Source: Micromonospora chokoriensis
GTDB taxonomy: Bacteria; Actinomycetota; Actinomycetes; Mycobacteriales; Micromonosporaceae
Length of the DNA stretch: 64,000 nt
Direction: 5' to 3'
NCBI RefSeq assembly: GCF_000718555.1
Contig: NZ_JOAN01000016.1
Location: 1 to 64,000 of the forward strand
Shown here: in pieces, positions 8,534-19,544 of the stretch
Layout: every line of letters starts with the position of its first letter
Position numbering within the stretch: position 1 is the first letter of the stretch
Program-made: the position numbers and the translations under genes
Notes under the pieces: model-generated
The model's database searches: none
Told to the model about the DNA's origin: nothing
The model's input: the letters and a program-made list of their open reading frames with translations, nothing else

Positions 8534-8784
8534 GGGGGCGTCTTTCTGTTACGAGCCCGCCGGTGGCCGTGGGAGGAGCGGTGACGGCGAGGGGGTGCGG
8601 CATCGACATTGGACGGTTCTGCACGTGCATCTGCTATTGCATCTGCATCCGACGGCGAGCATGATAACGCACGTGATCGGTGCCCATCCGTTCACTTTGA
8701 GTTACCCCCGCAGGGGCAACGATCAGGCAAAACTGGGCCGACGCGGCACGCCGTGTCGGGCGAAGGCTGGAGGCGGTCGCGGCG

Positions 8785-9447
8785 ATGGGAGGGTTCGTGC
8801 CGGATCCGATGAGTGTCGCCTCCGGCGTCTGCGCGGCCGGCGCATTGCTCTCCTCCTGGCAGTTACGCCGACGGGCCGTACGCGCCGAGGCCGAGATCGG
8901 GCACCTTCAAGCCGAGCTGGCCGCCGAACGGCACGCCGCGAGTCACGACCCGCTCACCGGGCTGCCCAACCGACGCGCCTTCTACCGCCTGGCGGCTGCC
9001 CTGCTCACCGACGCCGCCGGCCAGCCGTTGATCGCCGTGGTGCTGGACCTGGACGACTTCAAGCAGATCAACGACCGGTACGGGCACGCCGCCGGCGACC
9101 AGGTGCTGATCAGTGTGGCCGAACGGCTCGCCGGTTTCGCCGGAGACAACCTCGTCGCCCGCCTCGGCGGCGACGAGTTCGCCGGGCTGCTCTCCAGCCC
9201 CACCGTCGACCGGCGCTGGATCGAGCACTCCACCCGCCGACTCAGCGAGACCGTCGCCGCGCCCATCCGGCTGAGCGGGTGCAGCGTCCGGGTCACCGCG
9301 TCCGTCGGGCTCGCCCCCGTCAGCTGCCCAACTCAGCTCACCGAAGCGCTCAGCCGCGCCGACGCGGCTATGTACCAGGCGAAGAGCCTCGGCGGCGCCC
9401 GGTCACCCCGACAACTCGTCGACAGCGCGTTCCTGACCGAGCGCTGA
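8785..9447 (+). CDS. GGDEF-domain diguanylate cyclase
   Basis: A 220-residue protein with a short N-terminal hydrophobic segment (about 10-25) that may anchor it in the membrane, a short coiled linker, and one GGDEF domain. The nucleotide-binding D-P-L-T-G-L-P-N-R motif, D-L-D-D-F-K-Q-I-N-D and the intact active-site R-L-G-G-D-E-F are all present, so c-di-GMP synthesis is expected. I see no clear RxxD inhibitory site. M9 is an alternative start. It converges on the Rox gene with four bases between. Confidence 0.85.
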   Translation: MGGFVPDPMSVASGVCAAGALLSSWQLRRRAVRAEAEIGHLQAELAAERHAASHDPLTGLPNRRAFYRLAAALLTDAAGQPLIAVVLDLDDFKQINDRYGHAAGDQVLISVAERLAGFAGDNLVARLGGDEFAGLLSSPTVDRRWIEHSTRRLSETVAAPIRLSGCSVRVTASVGLAPVSCPTQLTEALSRADAAMYQAKSLGGARSPRQLVDSAFLTER

Positions 9448-9451
9448 CCGT

Positions 9452-11775
<2,324 letters not shown>

Positions 11776-11819
11776 ACCTGACCCCGGATGCCCAGTTTCT
11801 GGGGCGGCCCGGCGGGCCG

Positions 11820-12350
11820 TCAGCGCCAGCCGTAGCTGGCGCGCAACGCCTGCCCGATCCGGTCGAACCGGGGCCGATCCAACACGGCACCCTCACGGCG
11901 GATGCTGTCCTCGCGCATGGTGAGCACCCGGTCCAGCCGGACCCAGCTCGGCCGGTTGTCGCGGTCCCACTCGCCCGGCCCGAGGGCGAACCAGTGCCGC
12001 TGCCCGTCCCGCTCACTCTGACTGGACAGCATCAACCCGAACAGGGTCCGGCTGCGCCGCCCGACCACCAGCACCGGCCGGTCCTTGCCCTGGCTGGGGT
12101 CGTCCTCGTACTGCACCCAGGTCCAGACGATCTCGCCCGGGTCTGCCTGGCCGTCCCGTTCCGGAGCGTAGGTCAGCTCCCGACGCTGCAACGCGCTCAC
12201 CTGACGGCGACGAGCCACCTGGGCGGGCGACGGCCCGCTACGCCGGGGCGACGGGATGACCGCACCCACCCGGGAGATACGAGCCGCCACATTCCTCAAC
12301 AGACCAGCCACGGCGGGCAGCCTACCCGCCGTCGCGGCGAGTGGCGCCAC
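11820..12350 (-). CDS. PemK/MazF-like type II toxin family protein
   Basis: A 176-residue protein whose second half has the PemK/MazF beta-barrel pattern: P-G-E-I-V-W-T-W-V near 72, K-D-R-P-V-L-V-V-G-R-R near 89, and a C-terminal helix. Unlike compact MazF toxins (about 110 residues) it carries a 65-residue basic N-terminal extension. The GTG at 12350 has GGAG upstream. No recognised antitoxin gene overlaps it; the only neighbouring small frame is divergent. Whether it is a toxin or a domesticated RNase-fold protein is open. Confidence 0.7.
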   Translation of the reverse strand: MAPLAATAGRLPAVAGLLRNVAARISRVGAVIPSPRRSGPSPAQVARRRQVSALQRRELTYAPERDGQADPGEIVWTWVQYEDDPSQGKDRPVLVVGRRSRTLFGLMLSSQSERDGQRHWFALGPGEWDRDNRPSWVRLDRVLTMREDSIRREGAVLDRPRFDRIGQALRASYGWR

Positions 12351-12475
12351 AGACCGACTCCATAGACGAGCTGCCCCGCGTCCTGCCGATCCTCAAGCGA
12401 CACGCGGTGCGGGTGGTGGTCACCCCATCTCTCGCCGGCACGGAGATCGACGAGCCGTTCGAGCTGTGGTCGTGA
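12341..12475 (+). CDS. Possible 44-residue protein divergent from PemK
   Basis: A short frame with about 85% G/C at third positions, as in genuine genes nearby, ending F-E-L-W-S before TGA. Its GTG is inside a 10-bp palindrome (GTGGCGCCAC, 12341-12350) that also supplies the PemK start on the other strand. It has no clear ribosome-binding site, so the start or the whole call may be wrong. Acidic C terminus, no recognised motif; an antitoxin role is only a guess. Confidence 0.3.
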   Translation: MAPQTDSIDELPRVLPILKRHAVRVVVTPSLAGTEIDEPFELWS

Positions 12476-12501
12476 GCCGGGCCAGCGGGCAGAGTAGGGC
12501 C

Positions 12502-13728
12502 ATGAGGACCGATCTGCACAGGCCGCTGTCCGCGTACGCCGCACGGCTGCACGCCACGGCCGGCGACCGGCACCACGTCGCCTCCCCGCTCGGCGCCTGG
12601 CTGCTGCTCGCGGTCAGCGCCACCACGGCTGTCGACTCCGACCCGGCCGCCGTCGATCTGGCGCATGCCCTCGGCACCGACCTGCCCAGCGCGGCCGAGG
12701 TCGCCCGCACGCTGCTGGACGCACCGCACCCGCTGGTCGGGTCCGCCACCGCGCTCTGGCACCGCACGGGGCAGGGCGACGGCGGCCCGGCGACGTGGCG
12801 GGCCGCGCTGCCCACCACGACCGAGGTCGGCGTACTGCCCGATCAGGCCGGGTTGGACGCCTGGGCGCGCGAGCACACCCTCGGCCTGATCGACACGTTT
12901 CCCCTGCGGGTCGGGCCCGACGTGGTGCTGGCTCTGGCCAGCGCGTTGGCCACCAGGGTGTCCTGGGCGGCCCCGTTCGACGTCGCCGACGCGCGAGCGC
13001 TCGGCGCGGGCAGCCCATGGGTCGGCCAACTACGGCAGGTGCTGCGCAGCCCGAGTCAGGGCCACCGGTGCGCCATCGTGTCCACCGCGCGGGCCGGTGA
13101 CGTGATCGTGCACGCCGCACCGGCCCAGACGACCGACGGCGCGGGGCTGGTGGTCCTCTCGGTGGCCGCCGCGCCTCAGGTGACACCGGCGGAGGTGCTG
13201 GCCGTCGCGTACGACCTCAGCGCTGGCGCGGCCGACGGCGGGCAACCGACGGGTAGCCGCTCGCTGTTCGACCTGCCGCTCGGCGCCACTGCGCTGTGGA
13301 CGCTGCGCGAGGAGCGGGTACGCACCCAGGCCCGCGGCGGCCGCGAAGAGCGGCACACCGCCGTCCTGCCCTGCTGGTCGGCCCGGAGCGAGCACGACCT
13401 GACCGCCCCGACGCTCGGTTTCCCGGCCGCGTCGGCGGCGCTGGCGACGGCGATGGCACTGCGGGTGCAGCGCTTCGAGGCACGGCAGACGGCGGTGGCC
13501 CGGTTCGACCGGTACGGCTTCGAGGCGGCCGCGGTGACCGGCATGTTCGGGCGGACCAGCCTGCCGCCGGAGGGCGTGGCCCGCACCGCCGAGCTGCGCT
13601 TCGGTCACCCGTACGCGGTGGTGGCCGTGGCCACCGACACCCGGACCGACGGTGCCACCGGCCCCTGGCACGGGTTGCCGGTCTTCTCCGCCTGGGTCGC
13701 CGAGCCCGAGGAGGTTCCCGAGTCGTGA
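12502..13728 (+). CDS. Serpin-like protein
   Basis: A 408-residue protein with the length and C-terminal layout of serpins: a hydrophobic core helix (A-S-P-L-G-A-W-L-L-L-A-V-S near 29-41), and a C-terminal block F-G-H-P-Y-A-V-V-A-V-A-T-D followed by P-V-F-S-A-W-V that mimics the serpin signature. The reactive-centre loop is not convincingly inhibitory and there is no secretion signal, so it is probably a cytoplasmic, non-inhibitory or degenerate serpin. Bacterial serpins are uncommon. Confidence 0.6.
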   Translation: MRTDLHRPLSAYAARLHATAGDRHHVASPLGAWLLLAVSATTAVDSDPAAVDLAHALGTDLPSAAEVARTLLDAPHPLVGSATALWHRTGQGDGGPATWRAALPTTTEVGVLPDQAGLDAWAREHTLGLIDTFPLRVGPDVVLALASALATRVSWAAPFDVADARALGAGSPWVGQLRQVLRSPSQGHRCAIVSTARAGDVIVHAAPAQTTDGAGLVVLSVAAAPQVTPAEVLAVAYDLSAGAADGGQPTGSRSLFDLPLGATALWTLREERVRTQARGGREERHTAVLPCWSARSEHDLTAPTLGFPAASAALATAMALRVQRFEARQTAVARFDRYGFEAAAVTGMFGRTSLPPEGVARTAELRFGHPYAVVAVATDTRTDGATGPWHGLPVFSAWVAEPEEVPES

Positions 13729-13789
13729 GCTACCTAGCGGCGGCTGGTTCGGACAACGCTGTGATCGACTCGGGTTCAGTGCGACCGGG

Positions 13790-14299
13790 TCACAGCACGT
13801 ATCGCGAGGGTCCGGCTTCACCGTCGTCAAGCGGTAGCCGCGCCACCATCTGCCGGAACTCCCGTACGGTCATCGCCGCGCGTAAGGTCGCGAAGACCGC
13901 CCCGGTTCCGGCCCGCGCGGTGGCCGGGTCCACCCCGGCACGCTGTTCCACGCGACGAAGGAACTCTGCCGGGCCGGCGTCCGTCGGGGGTGCGGTCGCC
14001 GCGGCACCGCCGACCTCCAGCCCCACGCCGCTGGTGAACCCATCGGCGTCCGGCCCGATGACCCCAGCCGCATCCACGGCTGGGCCGGCAGTCCCAGCCG
14101 CACCCACGGCCGGGCCGGTCAGGTAGCCGTCGACCTCGTTCGGAAGATGCCCAACGAGGTCGTCGGGCGCGCCGCCGGTTACCCGCTCGGCCAACGTCTG
14201 GAGCACGGCGCGGGCAAGCACGGCGGCCTCCTCGGCCGGCAGGCCGGACCGTTGGGACACCGCGTCGATGAAGTACGGGAACCCGTCGCCGTCGGTCAC
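13790..14299 (-). CDS. DUF2267 domain protein
   Basis: A 169-residue protein with two DUF2267-type helical halves, each beginning with F-I-D-A-V-S-Q-R-S-G-L or F-L-R-R-V-E-Q-R-A-G-V and ending with a short L-P-x-x-V/L motif (H-L-P-N-E-V, R-L-P-L-D-D). An alanine/glycine/proline-rich linker joins the halves. The GTG at 14299 starts the first recognisable helix; longer in-frame upstream sequence is not protein-like. DUF2267 proteins are of unknown function. Confidence 0.7.
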   Translation of the reverse strand: MTDGDGFPYFIDAVSQRSGLPAEEAAVLARAVLQTLAERVTGGAPDDLVGHLPNEVDGYLTGPAVGAAGTAGPAVDAAGVIGPDADGFTSGVGLEVGGAAATAPPTDAGPAEFLRRVEQRAGVDPATARAGTGAVFATLRAAMTVREFRQMVARLPLDDGEAGPSRYVL

Positions 14300-14339
14300 G
14301 CTCGGGCGGTTACCCCTGGCCGGCCGCGACAAACAGCCC

Positions 14340-14738
14340 TCAGGCGAGCAGGCCCTCGGCCAGCAGATGATCGAAGATGATCTGGTCGACCGGCGCGGTG
14401 CGGTGCCGGTCCGCGTACCCGAGCCAGGCCATCTCGGCAATCTCGCTGGCCGGCCGCAGCTGTCCCGCGTAGCCGGCCCGGTAGCAGGTCATCCGCACGG
14501 TGATGCCGGCCGCGTGGCCGTGCGCTTGAGCGGTGAAGGTGCCCAGGTGTACGGCATCGCGCACGTCGACCTCGACGCTCAACTCCTCGTCGATCTCCCG
14601 GCGCAGGGTCTGCAGGTCGGTCTCGCCCGGCTCACGCTTACCACCCGGCAGATACCAGACGTCCTTGCCCTCCGACCGGGTGCTCAGCACCCGACCGTCC
14701 TCGATGAGGATCCAGGCCACCTTGTCGATCTCGCGCAC
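14340..14738 (-). CDS. NUDIX hydrolase
   Basis: A 132-residue pyrophosphohydrolase. The NUDIX box G-x5-E-x7-R-E-x-x-E-E appears intact as G-K-R-E-P-G-E followed by R-R-E-I-D-E-E-L (about residues 33-53). The GTG at 14738 has AAGGA seven bases upstream and was preferred over the ATG 51 bases further out. Substrate unknown: a nucleoside diphosphate derivative such as dNTP or ADP-ribose. It may be cotranscribed with the sugar genes upstream on the same strand. Confidence 0.85.
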   Translation of the reverse strand: MREIDKVAWILIEDGRVLSTRSEGKDVWYLPGGKREPGETDLQTLRREIDEELSVEVDVRDAVHLGTFTAQAHGHAAGITVRMTCYRAGYAGQLRPASEIAEMAWLGYADRHRTAPVDQIIFDHLLAEGLLA

Positions 14739-14789
14739 GATGTTCCTTCCGGCCGCCGGGATCGGGCACGCTACCACCAGCAGGCGCAC

Positions 14790-16178
14790 TCAGTCGGCCA
14801 GCAGGTCGAGCAGGAGTGCGGCGGTCCAGCTGAACGCCGGTGAACCCAGCCCGACGCCGGTGTCCGGGTGGAAGTACTCGTGGCAACCGGCACCGGCGAC
14901 CAACCCGATCATCGAGTGGCGCAGACCGGCGGCCAACTCCGGGTGCCCGTGCGTGAGCAGCCCTCGCCGGACCAGCCACCCGATGTTGAGCCAGCTCGGC
15001 CCACGCCAGTAGCGCAGCGGCTCGACGTCAGGCGCGGTGCGGTCGTAGGTGGGCAGCGGCCGGTCCATCCGCCGGGCCACCCCGAAGCGCGCCGATCGGG
15101 CCTCGACGACAAGCGCGTCGGCCTGCCGGGTCGGCAGGTCGGGCAGGATCAGTGGGGTCAGCCCGAGGACGGTGCGGGCGCTGACCAGGCGGTCGGTGCG
15201 CAGGTCACGGGGCTGGAACGTGCCGGTGCTCGGGTCGTACAGCCGTCGTACCAATGCCTCGGTGATCCGGGCGGCGCGGGCCCGGTGTGGCCCGGGGTCG
15301 CCGCCGAGGAGCGCGGCGATCTCGGCGAGGGCGTGCTCGGCGGCCCCGAACGCCGCGTTGAACAGCGGGCACTCCACCAGGAACGGGTGGCCACCGGCCA
15401 GGTCGTGATCGGCGTAGCCATGGTCGCGGTAGGCGGCCACGATCGCCAGGTAGCGCGCGTAGTCCAGGTCCGTGGGGCGGTGCGCGGCGTCGGCGTGCGC
15501 GGTGTCATGCCGACGGTACGCGCGCATGACGGCCGCCTCGGCTCGGACCGCGGCCATCGGCTCGTCCCACGCCGGGCTGTTGTCCAACCCGGACTCCCAC
15601 GGGTGCACGATGCAGACCAGCCCGTCACCGGCCACGTCCCGCCGGTCGGCCAGGTAGCTCTGTTGGGCGACCAACGCGGGGTAGAGCCGGCGCAACGCGG
15701 CCAGGCCGGCAGGGTCGGGTGCCCGTCGGTACGCCAGCAGCGCGGCGAGCGCGTGCACCGGCGGCTGGACCAGGCCGGAGGTGGCCACCGTCGGTGCTCC
15801 GGGCACGTCGGCGGAGCGCCACATCTCCGGCCCCGGGAAGTACGCGCCGACCCGCAGCGCCGGGTTGAACACGATGTGCGGCACCCGTCCGTCGGCCCAC
15901 TGCGCCCGGAACAGGCTCGCCAGCTCCCGCCAGGCTCGGTCGGGGCGGGCCTGGGCCAGCCCGATCGCGATGAACGCCGAGTCCCAGCTCCACTGGTGCG
16001 GGTAGAGGGTGCGCGAGGGCACGGTGTGGTCGTGCTCCCAGTTGGCGTCGAGGGTGTCGAGCGCGAGTCGACGCAGCCCGGCCAGGTCGGCCGAGCCACC
16101 GGTGCGGGCCGCGCCGAGGCTCGTCGGCGCGGCGGCGGCGGGTGCGCCGACGCCTGTCTGCCCGGCACCGGCGGTCAT
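14790..16178 (-). CDS. GH63-like glycoside hydrolase
   Basis: A 462-residue (alpha/alpha)6-barrel protein. The signature Y-P-H-Q-W-S-W-D-S-A-F near 58-68, H-P-W-E-S-G-L-D-N-S near 191, and R-G-P-S-W-L-N-I-G-W-L near 397 match the MGH/trehalase-like (GH63-related) group that hydrolyses alpha-glucosides or mannosylglycerate. No signal peptide is visible, so it should act on imported glycosides. Its ATG overlaps the stop of the upstream isomerase gene (ATGA), so the two are translationally coupled. It is part of the carbohydrate divergon up to 21.4 kb. Confidence 0.8.
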   Translation of the reverse strand: MTAGAGQTGVGAPAAAAPTSLGAARTGGSADLAGLRRLALDTLDANWEHDHTVPSRTLYPHQWSWDSAFIAIGLAQARPDRAWRELASLFRAQWADGRVPHIVFNPALRVGAYFPGPEMWRSADVPGAPTVATSGLVQPPVHALAALLAYRRAPDPAGLAALRRLYPALVAQQSYLADRRDVAGDGLVCIVHPWESGLDNSPAWDEPMAAVRAEAAVMRAYRRHDTAHADAAHRPTDLDYARYLAIVAAYRDHGYADHDLAGGHPFLVECPLFNAAFGAAEHALAEIAALLGGDPGPHRARAARITEALVRRLYDPSTGTFQPRDLRTDRLVSARTVLGLTPLILPDLPTRQADALVVEARSARFGVARRMDRPLPTYDRTAPDVEPLRYWRGPSWLNIGWLVRRGLLTHGHPELAAGLRHSMIGLVAGAGCHEYFHPDTGVGLGSPAFSWTAALLLDLLAD

Positions 16179-16996
16179 GCGGCGGCCCGCCGGGGCAGCG
16201 CGTGTCGCAGCACCGTGGCGGCCTGTTGCAGGGCCCGGACCGGGTCGCCGCGCAGCCGGCACTCCAGGGCCAGCCAGCCTCGGTAGTCCAGCTCCAGCAG
16301 GGTGCGCAGCAGCGCCGGCCAGTCCAGGTGCCCGGCGCCGGGCTGGTACCGGTTGGAGTCGCTGACCTGCACGTGCCCGAGGTACGGCGCGGCGGCGCGC
16401 AGCGCGCGGTGCACGTCGTCCTCCTCGATGTTCATGTGGAAGGTGTCGGCGACCACCCGGACCGACGGCAGGCCGAGCGCGGCGCAGAGCGCCACCGCCT
16501 CGTCGAGACGGTTGACCATGTGGTCCTCGTACCGATTGAGGGGTTCCAGGAAGAGGGTGACCCCCTCGGCCTGGGCGTGCTCGCCCAGCTCGCCGAGGGC
16601 GTCGAGGAGCACCTGCCGGTCGTCGTCCGGAGCGCGCGGCGGCTCGAACGGCGGCAGTCGCCGGGAGAACATCCCCCAGGCGGCCGGGGTCATCACGCCG
16701 ACGCCGCCCAGCTCGGCGATGACCGTGAGCTGGGAGCGCAGGTTGCGGACGGCGTCGGCGGACCGGGCGGGGTCGAAGTCGCCGATGAAGTGGTCCATCT
16801 CGACGCAGACGGTGGGCATCACCACCCCGGCGGCGCGGGCTCGGCGCAGCTCGGGCAGCCGGCGGGCGAACGCGAGGTCGCCACGGCCGCGTAGCTCGAT
16901 GCCCTGGTAGCCGAGGGCGGCCGCGAGGGCGTACTTCTGGATCAGGTTGGTGCCCGGCAGGAGTTGTTCCTGACAGGCCAGCGCGATGGTGGTCAT
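16175..16996 (-). CDS. Sugar phosphate isomerase/epimerase family protein
   Basis: A 273-residue AP-endonuclease-2-like TIM barrel (xylose-isomerase-like). Metal ligands of the family can be read as E-P-L-N-R-Y-E, D-T-F-H-M-N-I-E-E and H-V-Q-V-S-D-S-N-R. Relatives isomerise or epimerise sugars and inositol derivatives. Its ATG abuts the TAA of the upstream dehydrogenase, and its own stop overlaps the start of the glycosidase, so three genes form one catabolic operon. Confidence 0.85.
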   Translation of the reverse strand: MTTIALACQEQLLPGTNLIQKYALAAALGYQGIELRGRGDLAFARRLPELRRARAAGVVMPTVCVEMDHFIGDFDPARSADAVRNLRSQLTVIAELGGVGVMTPAAWGMFSRRLPPFEPPRAPDDDRQVLLDALGELGEHAQAEGVTLFLEPLNRYEDHMVNRLDEAVALCAALGLPSVRVVADTFHMNIEEDDVHRALRAAAPYLGHVQVSDSNRYQPGAGHLDWPALLRTLLELDYRGWLALECRLRGDPVRALQQAATVLRHALPRRAAA

Positions 16997-18034
16997 TTAG
17001 AACCTCAGCACGACTTGGAGGACGTCACCGGCGCCGCGATCGAGCAGCGCGAGGGCGTCGGCGACCGCGCTGGCGTCGACGATGTGGCTGACCAGCGGCA
17101 GTGGGTCGACGCTGTGTTCGGCCACCAGGTCCATGAAGGTCTGCGCGACCCGGTCTCCGGTCCACCGGCCGGCCATGCTCGGCGCGGGGGTGGGCCCGGA
17201 GACCTGGGCGGCCACCAACTGGATGCGGTTGTGGTGGAACTCCTCGCCGAGGCCGAGCGCGTCGGCCTGGCCCTGGTAGAAGCCGGCGGCCACGACCCGG
17301 CCGGCGTGGGTGGTGGATCGGATCGCCTCGTGCAGCGCCGGGTACGCGCCGGACAGCTCCAGGCAGACGTCGGCTCCTCGACCGTTTGTGGCCTGGCGCA
17401 GCATGGCGGCGGCGGACGCGACAGTGGCGTCAACAGTGGCTGTCGCGCCGTAGCGGGCGGCATGTGCCAGCCGGTCGGGCACCGGGTCGACGGCCACCAC
17501 CCGGGCCCCGGAGAGCACGGCGAGCCGGGTGGCGAGCAGCCCGATCACGCCTTGCCCGAAGACACCGACCCAGTCGCCGAGGTGCAGGTCACCGGCGAGC
17601 ACGGCGGTCAGCGCGATGGCGCCGGGCCGGGCGAAGACCGCGGCGAGCGGGTCCATCCCGGCGGGGAGCGCGCGGACCGCGTCGGCGGCGAGCACGGCCT
17701 CGGCCCGGTGCCCCCAGATGCCCCAGACGAGCTGCCCTGGGTGCCGGTCGGTGACCTCGGGTGCGACCTCGATGATCTCGCCGACCTCTTCGTAGCCGAA
17801 GCCGATCAGCGGGTAGGGCACCGGGGTCTGTCGGGGGACGAACATCCGGGCGGCGTCGTCCCAGTCCTTGCTGAGCCGGGGATTGCTGCCCCGGTAGAGG
17901 GTCAGCTCGGTGCCGGCGGAGATGCCCGAGTAGCAGGTGCGGACGCGGACCTGGCCGGGGCCGAGCGGATCCGGGGGGCAGGGCTCGAGGCTGATGCGTC
18001 GAGGACCCGCGAGAGAGACCACCCAGTTGCCCAT
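16997..18034 (-). CDS. Medium-chain dehydrogenase (zinc-type alcohol dehydrogenase superfamily)
   Basis: A 345-residue NAD(P)-dependent dehydrogenase. The GroES-like N-terminal half has Y-S-G-I-S-A-G-T-E where classic enzymes have the catalytic Cys, so this belongs to the subgroup without the usual zinc ligand. The nucleotide fold reads V-F-G-Q-G-V-I-G-L-L-A near 150. First gene of the minus-strand sugar operon; it probably oxidises a sugar or cyclitol intermediate. The intergenic region to the divergent transporter holds inverted repeats. Confidence 0.8.
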   Translation of the reverse strand: MGNWVVSLAGPRRISLEPCPPDPLGPGQVRVRTCYSGISAGTELTLYRGSNPRLSKDWDDAARMFVPRQTPVPYPLIGFGYEEVGEIIEVAPEVTDRHPGQLVWGIWGHRAEAVLAADAVRALPAGMDPLAAVFARPGAIALTAVLAGDLHLGDWVGVFGQGVIGLLATRLAVLSGARVVAVDPVPDRLAHAARYGATATVDATVASAAAMLRQATNGRGADVCLELSGAYPALHEAIRSTTHAGRVVAAGFYQGQADALGLGEEFHHNRIQLVAAQVSGPTPAPSMAGRWTGDRVAQTFMDLVAEHSVDPLPLVSHIVDASAVADALALLDRGAGDVLQVVLRF

Positions 18035-18065
18035 GTGTCACATCCCGGTAGCACTGGGCTCCAGG

Positions 18066-18102
18066 ATAGCAAAAAATCGCAATATGTCTTGCTATTGATC
18101 AA
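18066..18102. promoter_or_regulatory. Candidate operator between the sugar operon and its transporter
   Basis: ATAGCAA (18066-18072) and TTGCTAT (18089-18095) form an inverted repeat across a 16-base spacer in unusually AT-rich sequence, followed by the palindrome TTGATCAA (18095-18102). The position, 32-68 bases ahead of the dehydrogenase and just ahead of the binding-protein gene, suits coordinated control. No regulator gene is adjacent. Confidence 0.5.
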
Positions 18103-18149
18103 TCGAAGGTGTTGGATCCGTCATGTACCCTTCGAGAGGAGTGCCACTG

Positions 18150-19544
18150 ATGTCAGCACCTCCGAGGCGGATACTCGCCACCACCCTGATCCTGGCACTG
18201 ACCACGTCCACCCTGCTGGCCTGCGGCGACGATGGGTCAGACAGCAACAGCAAGAAGATCACCGTGTGGAGCCTGGAGGACGTGGCCGACCGGGTCACCG
18301 CCACCAAGGCGATCATCGCCGACTTCACCGCGAAGACCGGGATCCAGGTCGAACTCGTGACCGTCAACGAGGACCAGTTCCCCTCCCTGATCGCCGCCAA
18401 CGCCGCCGCTGGGGACCTGCCCGACGTGGTCGGGTCGGTCTCCCTCGCCGGCATCCGCACGCTCGCCGGCAACGAGCTGCTGCACGCCTCGGCGAACGCG
18501 GAGGTCGTCGACAAGCTGGGCAAGCAGACGTTCTCCCCCCGGGCACTGGAGCTCACCTCCGACGACGGCACACAGCTCGCCGTGCCCAGCGACGGATGGG
18601 GGCAGCTGCTCGTCTACCGCAAGGACCTGTTCGCCGCGGCCGGCCTGCCCGCCCCCGACACGTACGAGCGGATCACCGCCGCCGCAGCGAGGCTGAACAC
18701 CGGCGGCGTCGCCGGGATCACCGCGGCGACCGCCCCTAGCGACGTGTTCACCCAGCAGACCTTCGAGCATCTGGCGCTGGCCAACGGCTGCCAACTCACC
18801 GACGACTCGGGGAAGGTCACCCTGGATTCGCCCCAGTGCGTCGAGGCGTTCCGCTTCTATGGCGACCTGATCCGCACCAGCTCGGTAAAGGGCGCGCAGG
18901 ACGTGGACACCACCCGGGCCACCTACTTCGCAGGCAAGGCGGCCATGGTGATCTGGTCACCGTTCATCCTCGACGAGCTGGCCGGGCTGCGCAACGACGC
19001 CAAGCCGACCTGCCCGCAGTGCCAGGCGGACCCGGCGTTCCTCGCGAAGAACAGCGGGTTCGTCACCGCGATCAAGGGCCCGAACGGCACCGAGCCGGCC
19101 CAGTACGGCGAGATCAGCTCCTGGGCCGTGCTGGACGGCGCGGTCACCGACCCGGCGAAGTCCTTCGTGGAGTTCATGCACAGCGACGGCTACCCACGCT
19201 GGTTCGGCATGTCGCCGGAGGGCCGCTTCCCGGTGCGCAAGGGCACCCCCGCCGAGCCGGAGGCGTACCTGAGCGCCTGGAACTCCAGCCAGGCGGGCGT
19301 CGATGCGAAGAAACCCCTCGCCGACGTGTACGGCGAGGAGGTGCTGGCCACGCTGCGCCGCAGCCCGGACACCTTCGGGCGGTGGGGTCTCAGTCAGGGG
19401 CAGGGCAAACTCGTCGGCGCCATGCTCGGCGAGTTGCCGGTCCCCAAGGTGCTGGGCGACCTCGTCGCGGGCAAGTCCGACGCGGCGGCCACCGCCAGCC
19501 GGGCCAAGAAGGACGTGGACGCCATCAAGGCGGGCGTCAATTGA
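18150..19544 (+). CDS. Sugar ABC transporter substrate-binding lipoprotein
   Basis: A 464-residue extracellular solute-binding protein, family 1. The signal peptide ends in the lipobox S-T-L-L-A-C at about 29-34, so the mature protein is lipid-anchored. K-I-T-V-W-S begins the mature fold and a long alpha/beta two-lobe domain follows. The ATG at 18150 has GAGGAG upstream; an in-frame ATG 27 bases earlier lacks one. The stop overlaps the TTG start of the permease gene. Confidence 0.9.
   Translation: MSAPPRRILATTLILALTTSTLLACGDDGSDSNSKKITVWSLEDVADRVTATKAIIADFTAKTGIQVELVTVNEDQFPSLIAANAAAGDLPDVVGSVSLAGIRTLAGNELLHASANAEVVDKLGKQTFSPRALELTSDDGTQLAVPSDGWGQLLVYRKDLFAAAGLPAPDTYERITAAAARLNTGGVAGITAATAPSDVFTQQTFEHLALANGCQLTDDSGKVTLDSPQCVEAFRFYGDLIRTSSVKGAQDVDTTRATYFAGKAAMVIWSPFILDELAGLRNDAKPTCPQCQADPAFLAKNSGFVTAIKGPNGTEPAQYGEISSWAVLDGAVTDPAKSFVEFMHSDGYPRWFGMSPEGRFPVRKGTPAEPEAYLSAWNSSQAGVDAKKPLADVYGEEVLATLRRSPDTFGRWGLSQGQGKLVGAMLGELPVPKVLGDLVAGKSDAAATASRAKKDVDAIKAGVN

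Noticed and set aside
13030..13830. Minus-strand frame opposite the serpin-like gene
   Set aside because: Shadow frame with biased composition and no start signal.
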